Assembly (NCBI RefSeq): GCF_000165425.1
Contig: NW_001798979.1
Span: 1-64,000 of the forward strand
Length of the DNA stretch: 64,000 nt
Reading direction: 5' to 3'
Source of the DNA: Paramecium tetraurelia
Lineage: Eukaryota > Ciliophora > Oligohymenophorea > Peniculida > Parameciidae
Of this stretch, positions 50,192 through 62,554 are shown piece by piece (the stretch's first letter is position 1; each line of letters opens with the position of its first letter). The notes under the pieces are model-generated. The model ran no database searches. It saw only the letters and a list, made by a program, of their open reading frames with translations, and was not told the origin of the DNA. Position numbers and translations under genes: made by a program.

Positions 50192-51531
50192 ATGTACTGT
50201 TAATAAGGTGGTTATCACAAGGGTAATGAGTTGCCATACATTATGAGATGAACATCTGGAGATGGTCTGTCTTCACAGTACTTGCATAGTGAAGGGAGAA
50301 GTTCTAAATTGCGTTGTTTGCATAGACGAAAGACACAAAGGTCACAAAATGATTCCCCTGTAGAAATTACTTAATCTAATTAAAAAACAAGAATCCTTAA
50401 TTATGTTAGTAACTATTACATTATCTACATTTTCAAGAACACTCTACACCAATCTCAACACTCGGAGATGCAGATTGCTCAATTAAATAAGTTGCAAGAA
50501 CAAATTAATTAGGCAATTTAAAAACAACGAGAATTGGTTGAATAACAACTCAAATTTGATAAAAGTACGTTGGCATCGTAAATTTAGTTATTATATCATA
50601 CTAGCTTATGACCTCGATTAATGAGGAAAAGCTGTTAGGCTAACTTATATAAAAATTGTTACTCAAACTTGAATACAACCCAAGAGCATAGTAATTGATC
50701 ACAAGAACTGAGTAATTAAAAGAAGAACAGCCATAAATTACCTAATTCTTGATGAATCTTACAAATTTTAAGGACACATTAAGAATCTCAAATCAGGACA
50801 CATAATTAGTACAAGCCTCAAGAACAAGTAGTACCTACCGACAAATTAGAAATAACTCAATCAACACTGAAGGCTATAGAACTATGAGATCTTTTGATCG
50901 TTCTCCCCTGTCTCCTTAACCATTTGAAGACCGGCTTTCTGTTACTCAATCTTTATCGAATCAATATTACAGACCAAATTCATAGGGAAAACCAATTATT
51001 GGGGAACCTAGTCCTCCTCCTCCTATGAGAGAAATTTCTTATAAGTTTCATTCTGAGTACCATGGTATTGGAGCTTAAGTTAAAGGAAAGCAGGTCAAAT
51101 AAGTGTTAAATACTGAAGGCAATTTGGCTTTGATTGGTCCATCAATATACGGAAATGGTTTGATTCGAGATAGTAATCTCAAATTATTGATCAGATCCTG
51201 TTAAAATTAAAACATAAGATATCCTATGGCCTTGGGAATAAGCGATTAAAAAAGAGTCAAAGAAAAACTATATCAAAAGGATTCAGAAGGATGTTATTTC
51301 CTGAATTCTCATGGATATATTACCTCTGAGAATTAGAGTAAAATTAAGTGTGGGAAACGCTTTTATAATGGAAGCTATGTGGAGTTGAAGTTCAAGCCTT
51401 TCTAAAGTGAGTTGCATATAACCATAGATGACGGAGAGCCCATAATAATTAAAATTTCATTAAGCCAATCTAAATTGATTTATTTCACTGTTAGATTAGG
51501 AGATTTGCATGATGCTATTGAGATTATGTGA
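50192..51531 (+). CDS. TRIM-like protein: B-box, coiled coil, SPRY-like C-terminus
   Basis: 420 aa after introns of 25, 29 and 23 nt. The B-box spans the first intron (YHKDEHLEMVCLHSTC, then CVVCIDERHKGHKM). A coiled coil follows (MQIAQLNKLQEQINQAIQKQ), then a Ser-rich linker with several SP and PP motifs. The C-terminal domain carries CYFLNSHGYITS, KIKCGKRFYNGSYVELKFKP and ELHITIDDGEPIIIKISL, the strand-and-turn pattern of SPRY/B30.2. No RING precedes the B-box. In animals this order defines TRIM proteins; here convergent assembly is possible. The SPRY assignment is by pattern only. Confidence 0.7.
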
Positions 51532-51636
51532 ATTGAAGATTTTGTTATAAGTTGAATTTCATAAAAATTGATAAGAATCTATTCAATTATTATATTAACA
51601 TAATTAATTAAAGTCATACTCGATAATAACTTATAT

Positions 51637-52819
<1,183 letters not shown>

Positions 52820-53229
52820 TAAATATTTTAATTAAATCCTGATAAAACGAATTTCAATTAAATTATGTAGTATCAATTATCTGCTTTCGTTTCTAATTAA
52901 TATTACTTCAATTTAAGATATAATCATTAAATATTATTAATGCTAACATTTTATGTAATTCTTAAGTTGTTACTTTACTAAAATTTGTTCTTATGGAATT
53001 TTTGAATTAATCAGATATTCATTTCTTATTTTTTAATTTTCATCAAGATTTTTAAGAAATTTAAACAATAACCGATAATGAAGATGGATGACTAAAATCA
53101 GAAAATTTGAATCTTCTAAAAAGAATGAACATTAAAAAGTGCTTCAAAAATAACATATTCTGCAAATTAACATTAACAAATAAAATAGTAAACGTTTAAA
53201 CATTATATTTAATTATATCAAACTAATTG
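52820..53229. other. intergenic, AT-rich
   Basis: About 410 bases, no supportable feature. Confidence 0.4.
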
Positions 53230-53415
53230 CAATTCTAAATAGCCTTTCTAAAATTAAATAAATAAATTATCAGAAGCAACCAAAATACATAAAAATGCTT
53301 TAAATTAAATGCTAAATATGATAGTGAATCTTGAGTTTATCATATTCACTATTCTATTTGATCAATTATGTCCATATTAAAAACAGTATTAATATATTTT
53401 TCAGAAATCTTATTG
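53230..53415 (+). pseudogene. remnant similar to the 39500-40008 ORF
   Basis: The frame reads KLSEATKIHKNALNQMLNMI, resembling PKYQKQQMKALNQTLNML of the ORF upstream of copy A. It ends at TGA 53413-53415 without an intact start. Position relative to the B-box/TPR gene matches copy A. Similarity is short and could be chance. Confidence 0.35.
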
Positions 53416-53880
53416 AAAACAACAATACCTTATATAAAGAAACTATTTGATTATAAACTTGAAGTTTGTAATCTCCAAATAAATTATATCAAGATTTTAT
53501 TTAGAAAGCAAATGTAGTCGGAATATCGTCGGAGCCTGTGTTTTCAGAGTTGAACATAAATAATCATTATTGAGATGGTGTTATTACGGCAAATATTTTT
53601 AAGAAAATGAGATAATAATTAAAATAAATATTCTATTTAAAGCATTTGGAAAAAAGAATTCAAATAGCAAATAAAATAATTTAAGTGACTTGTTAGTTAC
53701 TATTTAGATTGAGATACCATAAAAAAAATCTATTAAACGAATAAGATTAATAATAATTTTTAAATGTATTTTAAGAATAAATATTTATTAATACATTAAT
53801 CCTATTATTTTTAAGTTCATCATAGATATTGTTTTTTAATATATTAATTAAAATATTCTTTTTAATTTAGAATCTTTACA

Positions 53881-55332
53881 ATGAGAATGTTTTCTTATAA
53901 TTGCATAGAATAAATACATAAAAATCACCAGATTGACTTTTATTGCTTCAATCCGGATTGTTAAGACAGAAAATTATTTTGTTTAGAATGTTTATAATCA
54001 GGAATGCATCTTGGGCATGCTCATAAATTAGATGATATTGATAGACATAGAATAAAAATTTATGATAAATGCAAAGCCCTTATTGACTAATTAAACGATT
54101 ATAAACTTCATATCCTAAATTTTCTGGAACTATTAACCAAAACTTTACAATAGAAATTCTAAACCCCACCAAAATCAAATTATAGCTTTGATCAATTAGA
54201 ATCTTACATTAATACGCTTTTAGATTTTGAAACCAATTAATCGTAAGTAGAAAATAAAGTAATTAAATACCTCTTGAAATCTTAAAGTAACATTTAGGAT
54301 GTTATTATACAACTTGAAGTAAAAGAACGTTTACATTACTAAGCTCCTTCTACGAGCTTACAAAGAGTGAGAGATTTATAAAGATAAAGTTTTATAATTT
54401 TTTATTTAGGTACTCAATTATTCTAAAATAATGAACTCCAGAAGGCTCAAGATATCTTGGATCAAACATTGGATTTAGATCCTAATAACCCAACTTCTTT
54501 AGCATTGTAGGGTATTCATTATTACAAAAACAATAGGTAATCTACTACTTTCTAAAGCTAAATATACTGAAGCCTATAATATCTTTTCGAAACTGAACAA
54601 GATAGATCCAAATCATATTTAAGGATTAAATGGATTAGGTATGCATACTTTTATATCAGGTGATTCTTTAAGAGCAATAAAAAATTGTTCTGTAGCATTA
54701 GAAGAATATAAAAAGGTACTTGCGTTAGATTCCCTAAATGTATAAGCCTTGATAGGAAAAGGTATTAAACTCAAAATATAAATTTTAGCATATTGTTTAG
54801 GGTAAAAATAAAAATTTCAAAAAGCCTAATAAATTTATGATTAGATATTATTTAAGGAACCAGCAAATGTCTAGGCAATTTTTGGTCAAGGTATTTTTGT
54901 AAATAAGATTACGAAAGCTGAGCTTCTAAGAATAAAAGAGAAATTTGATGAAGCTATAACCTTGTATGATAAAGCCCTATCATTAAATAAAAATCACATA
55001 GAATCATTAAGTGGAAAAGGTATTGTTATATTGTTTAACAATATGAATAGGGGATTGTTATAGATCACTTGGAAAATTTAGAGATGCAATGGTTTGTTTG
55101 AAAAAAGCAGAAGAACTAAATCCCCTAAATAGCTAAACTTTAATTAGAATTGGTAAAAATGATTTATACAATTAGGGGATTGCTTAAAATTAGAAGAGAA
55201 ACTTACAGAAGCCTATTCTTATTATGAAAAAGCCTTAAAAATCAATCCTCTAGACGAATGGTCTTAGTTAAAAATGGGTAAGCATTCATCCTATTTGAAG
55301 ATCAATGCAAAAACAATATTCGATTTATATGA
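53881..55332 (+). CDS. B-box / TPR protein, copy B
   Basis: 417 aa with eight introns (21-31 nt, sum 198). B-box-like finger (CIEQIHKNHQIDFYCFNPDC, then CLECLQSGMHLGHAHKL), a helical linker with VKERLHYQAPSTSLQRV, then seven TPR units (for example ILDQTLDLDPNN). Intron number, place and phase are identical to copy A. Protein identity with copy A is moderate by eye, in which LEVKxxLHYQAP and the TPR consensus stand out. An intact reading frame in both copies argues that both are under selection. Confidence 0.8.
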
Positions 55333-55365
55333 TTGTGAGGTTTTTCACATATTAACAATATTATA

Positions 55366-55790
55366 TCAATGATTTGTAATTTAACTACTTGCCTGGAATA
55401 TCAATGGTTAATTCAGTGGCAATTTTCCATCAACCCATTAACTATTAAAGTATTTCTTACCATTACATTTATAATTTTCTATTTCATGTTGATATCATTC
55501 TTTTCAAAACCTCTAATACCATTAACCACAAGTACGTATTAAACACGATATACTTCCCTCAAATCGTATAAGGTTTGATAATAATCAAATCCTTCCATAA
55601 GACTATTTTCATCTTCATTTACTTGATACTAGATCGATTATATTTATCAATATATTCAATCCACTTTATTCCATCTTTAAATCCTTCAACCCTTGGAGTC
55701 CATATCAAATTTTCTCTCAAACTTACCTTACATTTTCCACTTTATATATGATAATTATTTAATTTTTAGTCAAGATACAATTTGAAAGGA
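55366..55790 (-). pseudogene. decayed MORN-repeat gene, 3' part
   Basis: Minus-strand pieces read YYQTLYDLREVYRV and NYKCNGKKYFNSQWVDGKL. These match YDGQYINDLREGYGV and IIKCNGNTFKGQWINGKI of the MORN gene at 41507-42844. An in-frame TGA and several frame changes break it. No IQ motif or MGNC start is found upstream. It occupies the position the MORN gene has in copy A, tail-to-tail with the TPR gene and 33 bases away. Confidence 0.75.
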
Positions 55791-56088
55791 AATTCAATCA
55801 TCTATTTTTATTTCATTCTGTTCTTGGATAAAATTGATTCATTATTCATATTTTATGCTTAATAGTTTTTAATTAAGAATCTACTAATAAATATATAAAT
55901 TTATAAGTATTAGTTTTAATAGAACTTCCTATAAATATTAAAAATGGACTTGTTATCCAATAATAACTAAATCCTTTATAATTATAATGACTTTATTTAT
56001 CAAATAGAAAGGATTTCTGCACATATTTTCATCTATTTAAGATATTATTTATAAGAATGAGTAAATAAAATAGATAATCAATATTATT

Positions 56089-56496
56089 ATGTCAGATTAG
56101 ATCAACGTGGCTATTATTCGTCTAAATTAAGAGAGAAAATTACTGAAGGAACGCTAGAATACTTTTAATTCTGAAAGCTCTCAAAATAATAGAACTGTGT
56201 ATTAAAAGTAGAGACTGTCCACTCTTGATCCTCCGAAGTTGTTCATGCAGATAATATAAGTTCCTTATATGAAAAATCAACGACCAATTAAGGTCAAGAC
56301 TAAATTGAAAGTCAATATAAATTTCAGGAGACGTAGTCTGAGTTAGAAGACAGAAAAGATTAGTAATGCAATGGTAGGAGTAGTAAGGAAATTCGATTTA
56401 TCTTTTTTAAACTATGATCCTTTGCCTATTGTGTATTATAATCAAGGGAAGATGTTGAAGTAGAAGAGATAGGGCTCAAATATAATAAGTATTTGA
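56089..56496 (+). CDS. small basic hypothetical protein
   Basis: 135 aa, intronless, ATG 56089 to TGA 56494-56496. Basic with KTKLKVNINFRRRSLSQKTE and MVGVVRKFDLSFLNYDPLP. No family recognised. Convergent with the small gene at 56540-56752. Confidence 0.55.
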
Positions 56497-56539
56497 TTTT
56501 TTAATGTTTATATAAATATTGTAAATGCTAATACAAAGA

Positions 56540-56752
56540 TCAAAATTAGTCTCTTAATTTGCAATCCAAATACTGGATAACCAAGATGGGTTTATCAACT
56601 TTGAATGTCTTTTTATTTGTTGGAGAGATGTTGCTGTCCCATGAATCATCCAAACTAAATGTTTCAATTTCTTCTGCCTAAGGACTTGGTAAGGGTCTAT
56701 TGGGATTAATAAAGTTGATACTTGGTTTTGATGTGTTGAGGAGTATCTGCAT
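56540..56752 (-). CDS. small hypothetical protein, start uncertain
   Basis: 70 codons from ATG 56752 to TGA 56542-56540: SKPSINFINPNRPLPSPQAE then ETFSLDDSWDSNISPTNKK and PILVIQYLDCKLRDQF. The frame is open about 50 bases further upstream, so a 5' exon is likely. No family recognised. Confidence 0.45.
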
Positions 56753-57112
56753 AAGGGAAGTGAGAGTGTGATTAAAGGTTGAGTTGATAAAAGCCTGACA
56801 TCAAAAAGGAGTGATAAGAGTTATAGAAAATAAATAATGGATTTGATATTATTAAATCATTTATTTAAATTGATTTCAAACATAATAATTGAATAAAATT
56901 TGTTCTAGAAGGTACAAAATGTTTTAAGGCGTACTGAATATTACAAACAATATATATTTAAAAAATTACATAAAATTAAATAAAAATACGTTAACTAGAC
57001 CCATAATTCTTGTTGTTTAATATTTAAGCAAGTAATACTTGGAAACAATTATAGGAGTGGGTCTGTGGAAATGATTATATAATTTAATCATAATTAAAAA
57101 CTTTATATAAAA

Positions 57113-59803
57113 ATGAATAATGAAATGTTACAGGATGAAAATGACCAAAGTGATATGTATATAGAATCCTAATTTGATGAGCATAAAAAACACTTACAAC
57201 CGGATTGCTTTCTCATGGAGGACAAAGTGCAATTTTCCAATTTAAACATGAATGAACCTCTAGACATGAAATCAGCTTCTGAAACTGTATTTGTAGTAAT
57301 CAACTGTAGATTCAAGAGTTCATTTACACAGAAGAGAAATTAGAAGTGCAAGGAAAGGGTTTGGTTAGTACTTCGTTGGATTAGAATAAATTTGTCAATA
57401 TTAAACTTCTTGATTTATCTAGATGCAAGCTCTATTAAATTCCAGAAGATGTGAAGTAAAATGAATCATAAAAGTAGATAAATGATCAATTTATAAAAGA
57501 TGTATTTGAGTTAGAATGTGTTGGTAAATGTGCCACGATTTTTGGAATCCTTGAATTATTTAGAAGTCTTGGACTTGTCTTACAACTTAATCTAGAATTA
57601 TCAAGTTCATATAAAACACTTAAGACAACTCAATCTTGCTAGTAATTGTATTAAGCAACCTTATTTGGGTGAATTGGATGTTCTCTGTATTTAGATGAAT
57701 CCAATTACTCATCTACCGCAATAATTTCATAAAGCATTGGCAAATATGAATCAATTAGAATTTGATTGGTTTAAATATTGCAAGCCTCCATTGCCATTTA
57801 GACTCAATTTCAAGAAATATCCCTTGATTTAAGAGAAACTAATTAAAGCACTCACATAACAAACTTTGAGTTTCTAGGAATTCATCAAGTTATTGAGTCA
57901 GAATGAATAGAACTTTAGTTGTACTGATTACAAGGAGAGGAACTTGTATTGTCAAGCAGGGATGAATGATGAAATTGGAGTGTTGTATTGTTTAAATTCC
58001 ATCATTCCTTAGGATATCAACAAAACTGATTTTGATAATAATACACCCTTGTCAGTTTGTTATTTGGAAGGCAAAATGAGGTTAGTTTTCATAATAATAA
58101 AGATCAGTGAGCTTATTAAAGACTTTAGGTGGTAGATTTTCTTTGAATACCATTCATTGCATGAGTCAAAGAGCTGATGTGCAGAATTTAAAGTTTCTTT
58201 TGGGGGTAAAGGAAAATTTTCACTTGTAATTAAGGACTACAAACATCTAACATCCGATTAATGATGAATCCTTAGTGATGATGAGGAATATCGATGGTAA
58301 TACTCCATTGCATCAATTAATGATGAATTTTGATAAATATGAATAGAGTTCAGAGTTTGCTGAGATATTATTATTGTATGGAGCTGATCCAAACGTTGAG
58401 AATTGCGAAGGTTACACTCCTCTTGATATTGCAATAAGGAAATAATAAATAAAGGGCCTTAAATTTGGAAATTATTTCAATATGTCTCATCATGCTGATT
58501 TTGCTAATAATAGATTCTTTGATTTTTCCCATTAATCATCAATCACAGGTTATGGTCTATGTCACATTGCTGTAATGGTAGGAAATATTGAAATCTTGGA
58601 ATTCCTAATTTCAATCAATGCAGACTTTCTCCCCATTAGTAAATCTAACAAATTACCTAGAAATTTGGCTACTCAAAGTTTAGTTGCCTTAAAGAATATT
58701 CGAAAACTAGAAAAAAGGTACATTTTAAATAATGTGATCAAAGAGAAATCTCTATTGGAATAATAAGAAAAGTAAATTAACTAATTTAATTAGAAATGTA
58801 TATTAGATGAGACATTAAATCGAAAAGAATATTGTTTAAAGACATCATAATATGATCTAGAAGTATGCAGACTAAGAAGAAATTGAAGATGACCAATCCA
58901 TCGAAAGTTATAATGATTTTAGTCTCCAAGTAGGAAGTGAATGTACTGTCAGAGATACTGTTGCAGAGTCTGCTCCCATATTTAAAAAATAATTAAATCA
59001 GTAAAAGGATTCAAACACTTCTGTGTAGTAGAATTTTTAACAGTTGTCATCTCTAGAATTTTCTGACCATTATCCTGATGTTTTAAAATTATTGAGAAGT
59101 GGTAATATTGATACAGCAATCAAGAAAATAGAGAATGTCTTACAGTATGAGCAAATAAGTGTGGCTGAGAGACTCAAATATAAAAATCAGTTGTCCTTAT
59201 TGAAGTTAAAATTCAAATAAAAAAATATTGAATTAAAATCTAAAATTGGCTAGGATGTACAATTAATCTTAAATGAATACCAATTTAAATCATTAAAAAC
59301 AGACCTTAGAAGTAAGTTATCAAAGTATCATAGATAAATATTTCAAAAATGTTCAAACTATATTAAATGCCTAAATAGAAATGGAAATTTCTATAGCTTT
59401 AAATATAGTATCCAGATAAAAAATTATATGTTCATCCTATAATTTAAATAGGGATCTATAAGTTTCTGATCTCTCTCTTATAAATGATCTTAGAACCAGG
59501 TTGAGTGTAAATCTAGTCTATGACATAAATAACTATGCATCTCACTTATTTTCTTCATAAAATTAACTATATCAATGGCTCTATAGTTGCTTATCAAAAA
59601 AAGAAAAAATATTATTCTTAACTAGTTTTTTTAATCTACAAAACTACGAATATCTTTAAATGATGAAATTTAAGAAGAAAAGAGTACTTGTTGTAAAACA
59701 GGACGATCTCAGTATTGAGAAGGATATGGCTGAATTAAATAAAGTTCCAATCAACTAAATAATTAGTAATCATAACTAGTTTTGTAACAGTAAAAGAAAT
59801 TGA
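57113..59803 (+). CDS. leucine-rich-repeat plus ankyrin protein
   Basis: 860 aa after introns of 23, 19, 22, 22 and 22 nt; coding length divides exactly. An acidic N-terminus is followed by LRRs (KLLDLSRCKLYQIPEDV, then INLQKMYLSQNVLVNVPRFL, YLEVLDLSYNLI, HLRQLNLASNCI). Ankyrin repeats begin with GNTPLHQLMMNF and continue with LLLYGADPNVENCEGYTPLD and LCHIAVMVGNIEILEFLIS. A helical C-terminal region of about 300 residues has no known motif. Both repeat types are interaction surfaces, so a scaffold is likely. The 19-nt intron is at the lower size limit and should be checked by cDNA. Confidence 0.75.
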
Positions 59804-59906
59804 AGCTAACAGTCTATATTTATTATTATATTCATTATAAAGCTAATCATCATTTCAAAAATTTAGATAAATACTCGTATTTTAATCGATATTGAGAAAA
59901 TCACCA

Positions 59907-61077
59907 TCAATATTTAAATTAAAATATTTTAATAGTTTTGCATATCCATATGTAAGGATAAGTCCACATAAGGCATTCCAAGGGATAGTCTTTCTTAAAT
60001 ACTATTAATTACATAACTGAAAATCATCACCCAAACATTGTCACTGTTAATAAAGTCTAAAAATTTCACAGTTGATAATGGAATTATTAGAAGTAAAAAG
60101 CGAAAACACTTTTATTTCCAATTCAACTTTGAATAATTTTGAGTGAATTCTTCTTCATTATTTTTCCCATGGCTGAGTTTGATTCCCAAAAATATGAAAA
60201 AGATAAAAGTGATTTCGAAGCTTTTATTCAAACAAAAACTTTGGAACACCTAAGAACTATGAATTGAAAGAAGTTCAGTTTAATTTGGACATTTCTTGTA
60301 AATATTCTATGTCCATTGTGTAAGTTTGGCTTAGTTTAAGTATAGATTCTTTCTATCCAAAAAGTAAAATAAAAATGAGATACCCAACCAACCTAAAGTT
60401 GATAAACCAACCATAAATACAAATTTCCAAGTTAGATCAATAGATGACAGTCTAGTTTTTAAATATTCCATTATAGGTTAATGCAAATAGGAGAGATAAA
60501 TTAAAATAAAATAACTCGAATACATCCAACCCAACAGAATCTAACCTATTGTATGCATCCCTAAATAGATGCGAGACAATGCAGTCATTACAGTCCATAT
60601 GGAAACAAAACATAGGATAATACTTTTGATTAGTTTTGGCTTTTTCACAAAGGTTGAAGGGAGAACCATCAAAGGCAATAAAAAACACATCAGCAATGAC
60701 CCCATAGCATGTCCTGAGGGTTTACCAAACTCTTTATTGCATGACAATGCAACAATATCGGGTTCAATCCAATAAGGTCTTGGTTGATGATATACATTTT
60801 TAAGAACTGAGTTAAATGAAATTGTAAATTATATTAAGCACATATATATGATGGAGGCCAATTTATTTTCTGTAAATATAAAGATTAATAAAGCTATTCC
60901 AGGAAAAATGTTTATCCAATTGGAGAAGAAATTAAACATACTTTACAGCCCAGGGGTTTGCTTCTGTTACATATATTTCGTAATCCTTGTATTAAAATCC
61001 CAGAGCTGCTGATCATAAATTACATCAAGGATCAAACAGGCTATGAAAATGATGGTTGCTGCTATGAAAATCTTCAT
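59907..61077 (-). CDS. PAP2-type lipid phosphatase (membrane)
   Basis: 383 aa with one 19-nt intron near the 3' end. The three PAP2 motifs are visible: KNVYHQPRPYW (K-x6-RP), KPSGHAMG, and SRIYLGMHTIGQ. Seven or more hydrophobic helices surround them. Motif 3 ends in Gln where the usual SR-x5-H-x3-D has Asp. Motifs 1-3 closely resemble sphingosine-1-phosphate/dolichyl-phosphate phosphatases of the ER. The C-terminal half has further helices. The Asp-to-Gln change positions a key residue differently, so activity is uncertain. The start at MKIF was preferred to an upstream in-frame ATG that would overlap the divergent promoter. Confidence 0.8.
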
Positions 61078-61186
61078 TATTGTGTAAATTGATAATAAAT
61101 ATATTATTTTGATATTGTCCTTCCATTTGATGTGATAATTAAGAATATATGTGTAATAATAAACAACAACAATTATTTTAATATAA
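61078..61186. promoter_or_regulatory. 109-base bidirectional intergenic region
   Basis: Shared upstream region of the divergent PAP2 and 61187 genes; AT-rich, no specific motif identified. Confidence 0.4.
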
Positions 61187-62511
61187 ATGATTAAGAGATT
61201 CAAGAAACTATTTCAGGGTCAGAGTGAGTTCCAATCATTTCTAACTAAATCTAGTCTGACAAAAGATAACTTTGTATACAAACAAGAAGATGTGGAAATA
61301 TTGGTACCATTCTTAACTGATGACCAAAATATAATTGAATTTTTTTAGGTGTATCAGGAAGATAACTGTCAACCTTATACGATAAAAATGAAAATGCTCA
61401 TAACAATTCATCAGGTACTCAATATCAGTGACGAATTCGCGTAATAATTCATTAAAATAAATTTTGCATATTTTAATAAGTATCAATGATTGTATATTAG
61501 CAGACCTTCACAAAAACCAGAAACCTTTGTGTTTAAGCAGGTGACTAATGAAGTCTGGTTGCTGGAAAATCTGTAGATTCCATTCCTCCAGTATTTGTAA
61601 AAATTGGCATTGAATGTGTAGGAGATCAAGAGTTATCGAAATCACCACTTTAGAAAACCTATTCATTAATCGAAGTATCTAAATCTAGTCTATTTAAGTC
61701 TCGTAGTTGAATGCTTTAAATTAGAAAACCTCGTCAATTAAGGATTATCTCTTGTTCCCTAACTGAAAACGTCCCTCTCCAACTTCCCACACGACTTTCT
61801 CTTGAAGAAATTGGCTTGCAATCTTTATAGTGAATTGAGGCAATTTCAAAGACAATTGATTAATTCTCTCTCTGCTCTATTGGACACCAACTCTAGGGCC
61901 TCAAATATTGAGATATTTGAGTTCTTCAGAGAAGTAAGATCTCTCTCTCACAATACACATAGGTGCAAATGATAGAGAAGAAGACCATGTCCTATTACAT
62001 GTTACACAAATTGTTTGATCCTGGAAGAAAATTGATGCCTCCTTTGTAATTGAAAATTGATCTGAAAAGTGCAAAGCATCTCGAATAGTAAGCTTTCAAT
62101 GAACAATTAAAGATTAATTAGCAAAAGCAAATGAGAAGTCAAAGAAATTCCAGATCAAATAGTTTAGATCAGCAATAACGAGTCTCCTAAGGCTTTATTA
62201 GTTAAAGGGAGCGCCGCTTTATGATGTATAGCAGAGCAAAGAAGCAAGATACAATTCAAGAAGACATCGAAATGCCAACAGAGGAGCAACAACCATCAGA
62301 GAAGAAAAAGATCCCCCAAGTGGTGGACAATTAAGTCAATGATATTATTTCAAAACAGTTTGATCCTGAAGATAACAACAATGATAGCTAGATTTAAAAA
62401 AAAGAAAGTGGTAATGGGAGTGAAATCAATGAGATTAATAGTTAAAAGGAAACCAATGACATTGTTAAAAATCAAGAAAGCACAAGCTAAGCAGATTAGG
62501 ATGAAAGTTGA
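61187..62511 (+). CDS. unknown protein, possibly ANTH/ENTH-like helical N-terminus
   Basis: 424 aa with introns of 21 and 29 nt. The N-terminal 270 residues are helical with TIKMKMLITIHQVLNISDEF and KYLNLVYLSLVVECFKLENL. The order of basic residues and helices is reminiscent of ANTH clathrin-adaptor domains, where a similar helix precedes the lipid-binding site, but the match is weak. The C-terminal 150 residues are disordered, Gln/Ser/Glu-rich, with repeated acidic patches. The gene starts 110 bases from the divergent PAP2 gene. Confidence 0.6.
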
Positions 62512-62554
62512 GATATTTGATTAATTATAAAGTTGTTTTTTTGTATAATATTTT

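Larger units (their letters stand above)
53230..55790. repeat. ancestral duplication block, copy B
   Basis: Diverged counterpart of the 39500-42600 block: fragment, intact B-box/TPR gene (+), decayed MORN gene (-) in the same order and orientation. Confidence 0.7.

Noticed and set aside
60541-60775. Overlapping ORFs in three frames at the PAP2 locus
   Set aside because: Only the minus-strand frame with the PAP2 motifs is supported; the others are shadows.
61078-61203. Upstream in-frame ATG extending the PAP2 gene
   Set aside because: It would overlap the start of the divergent gene and adds an AT-rich leader with no conserved feature.
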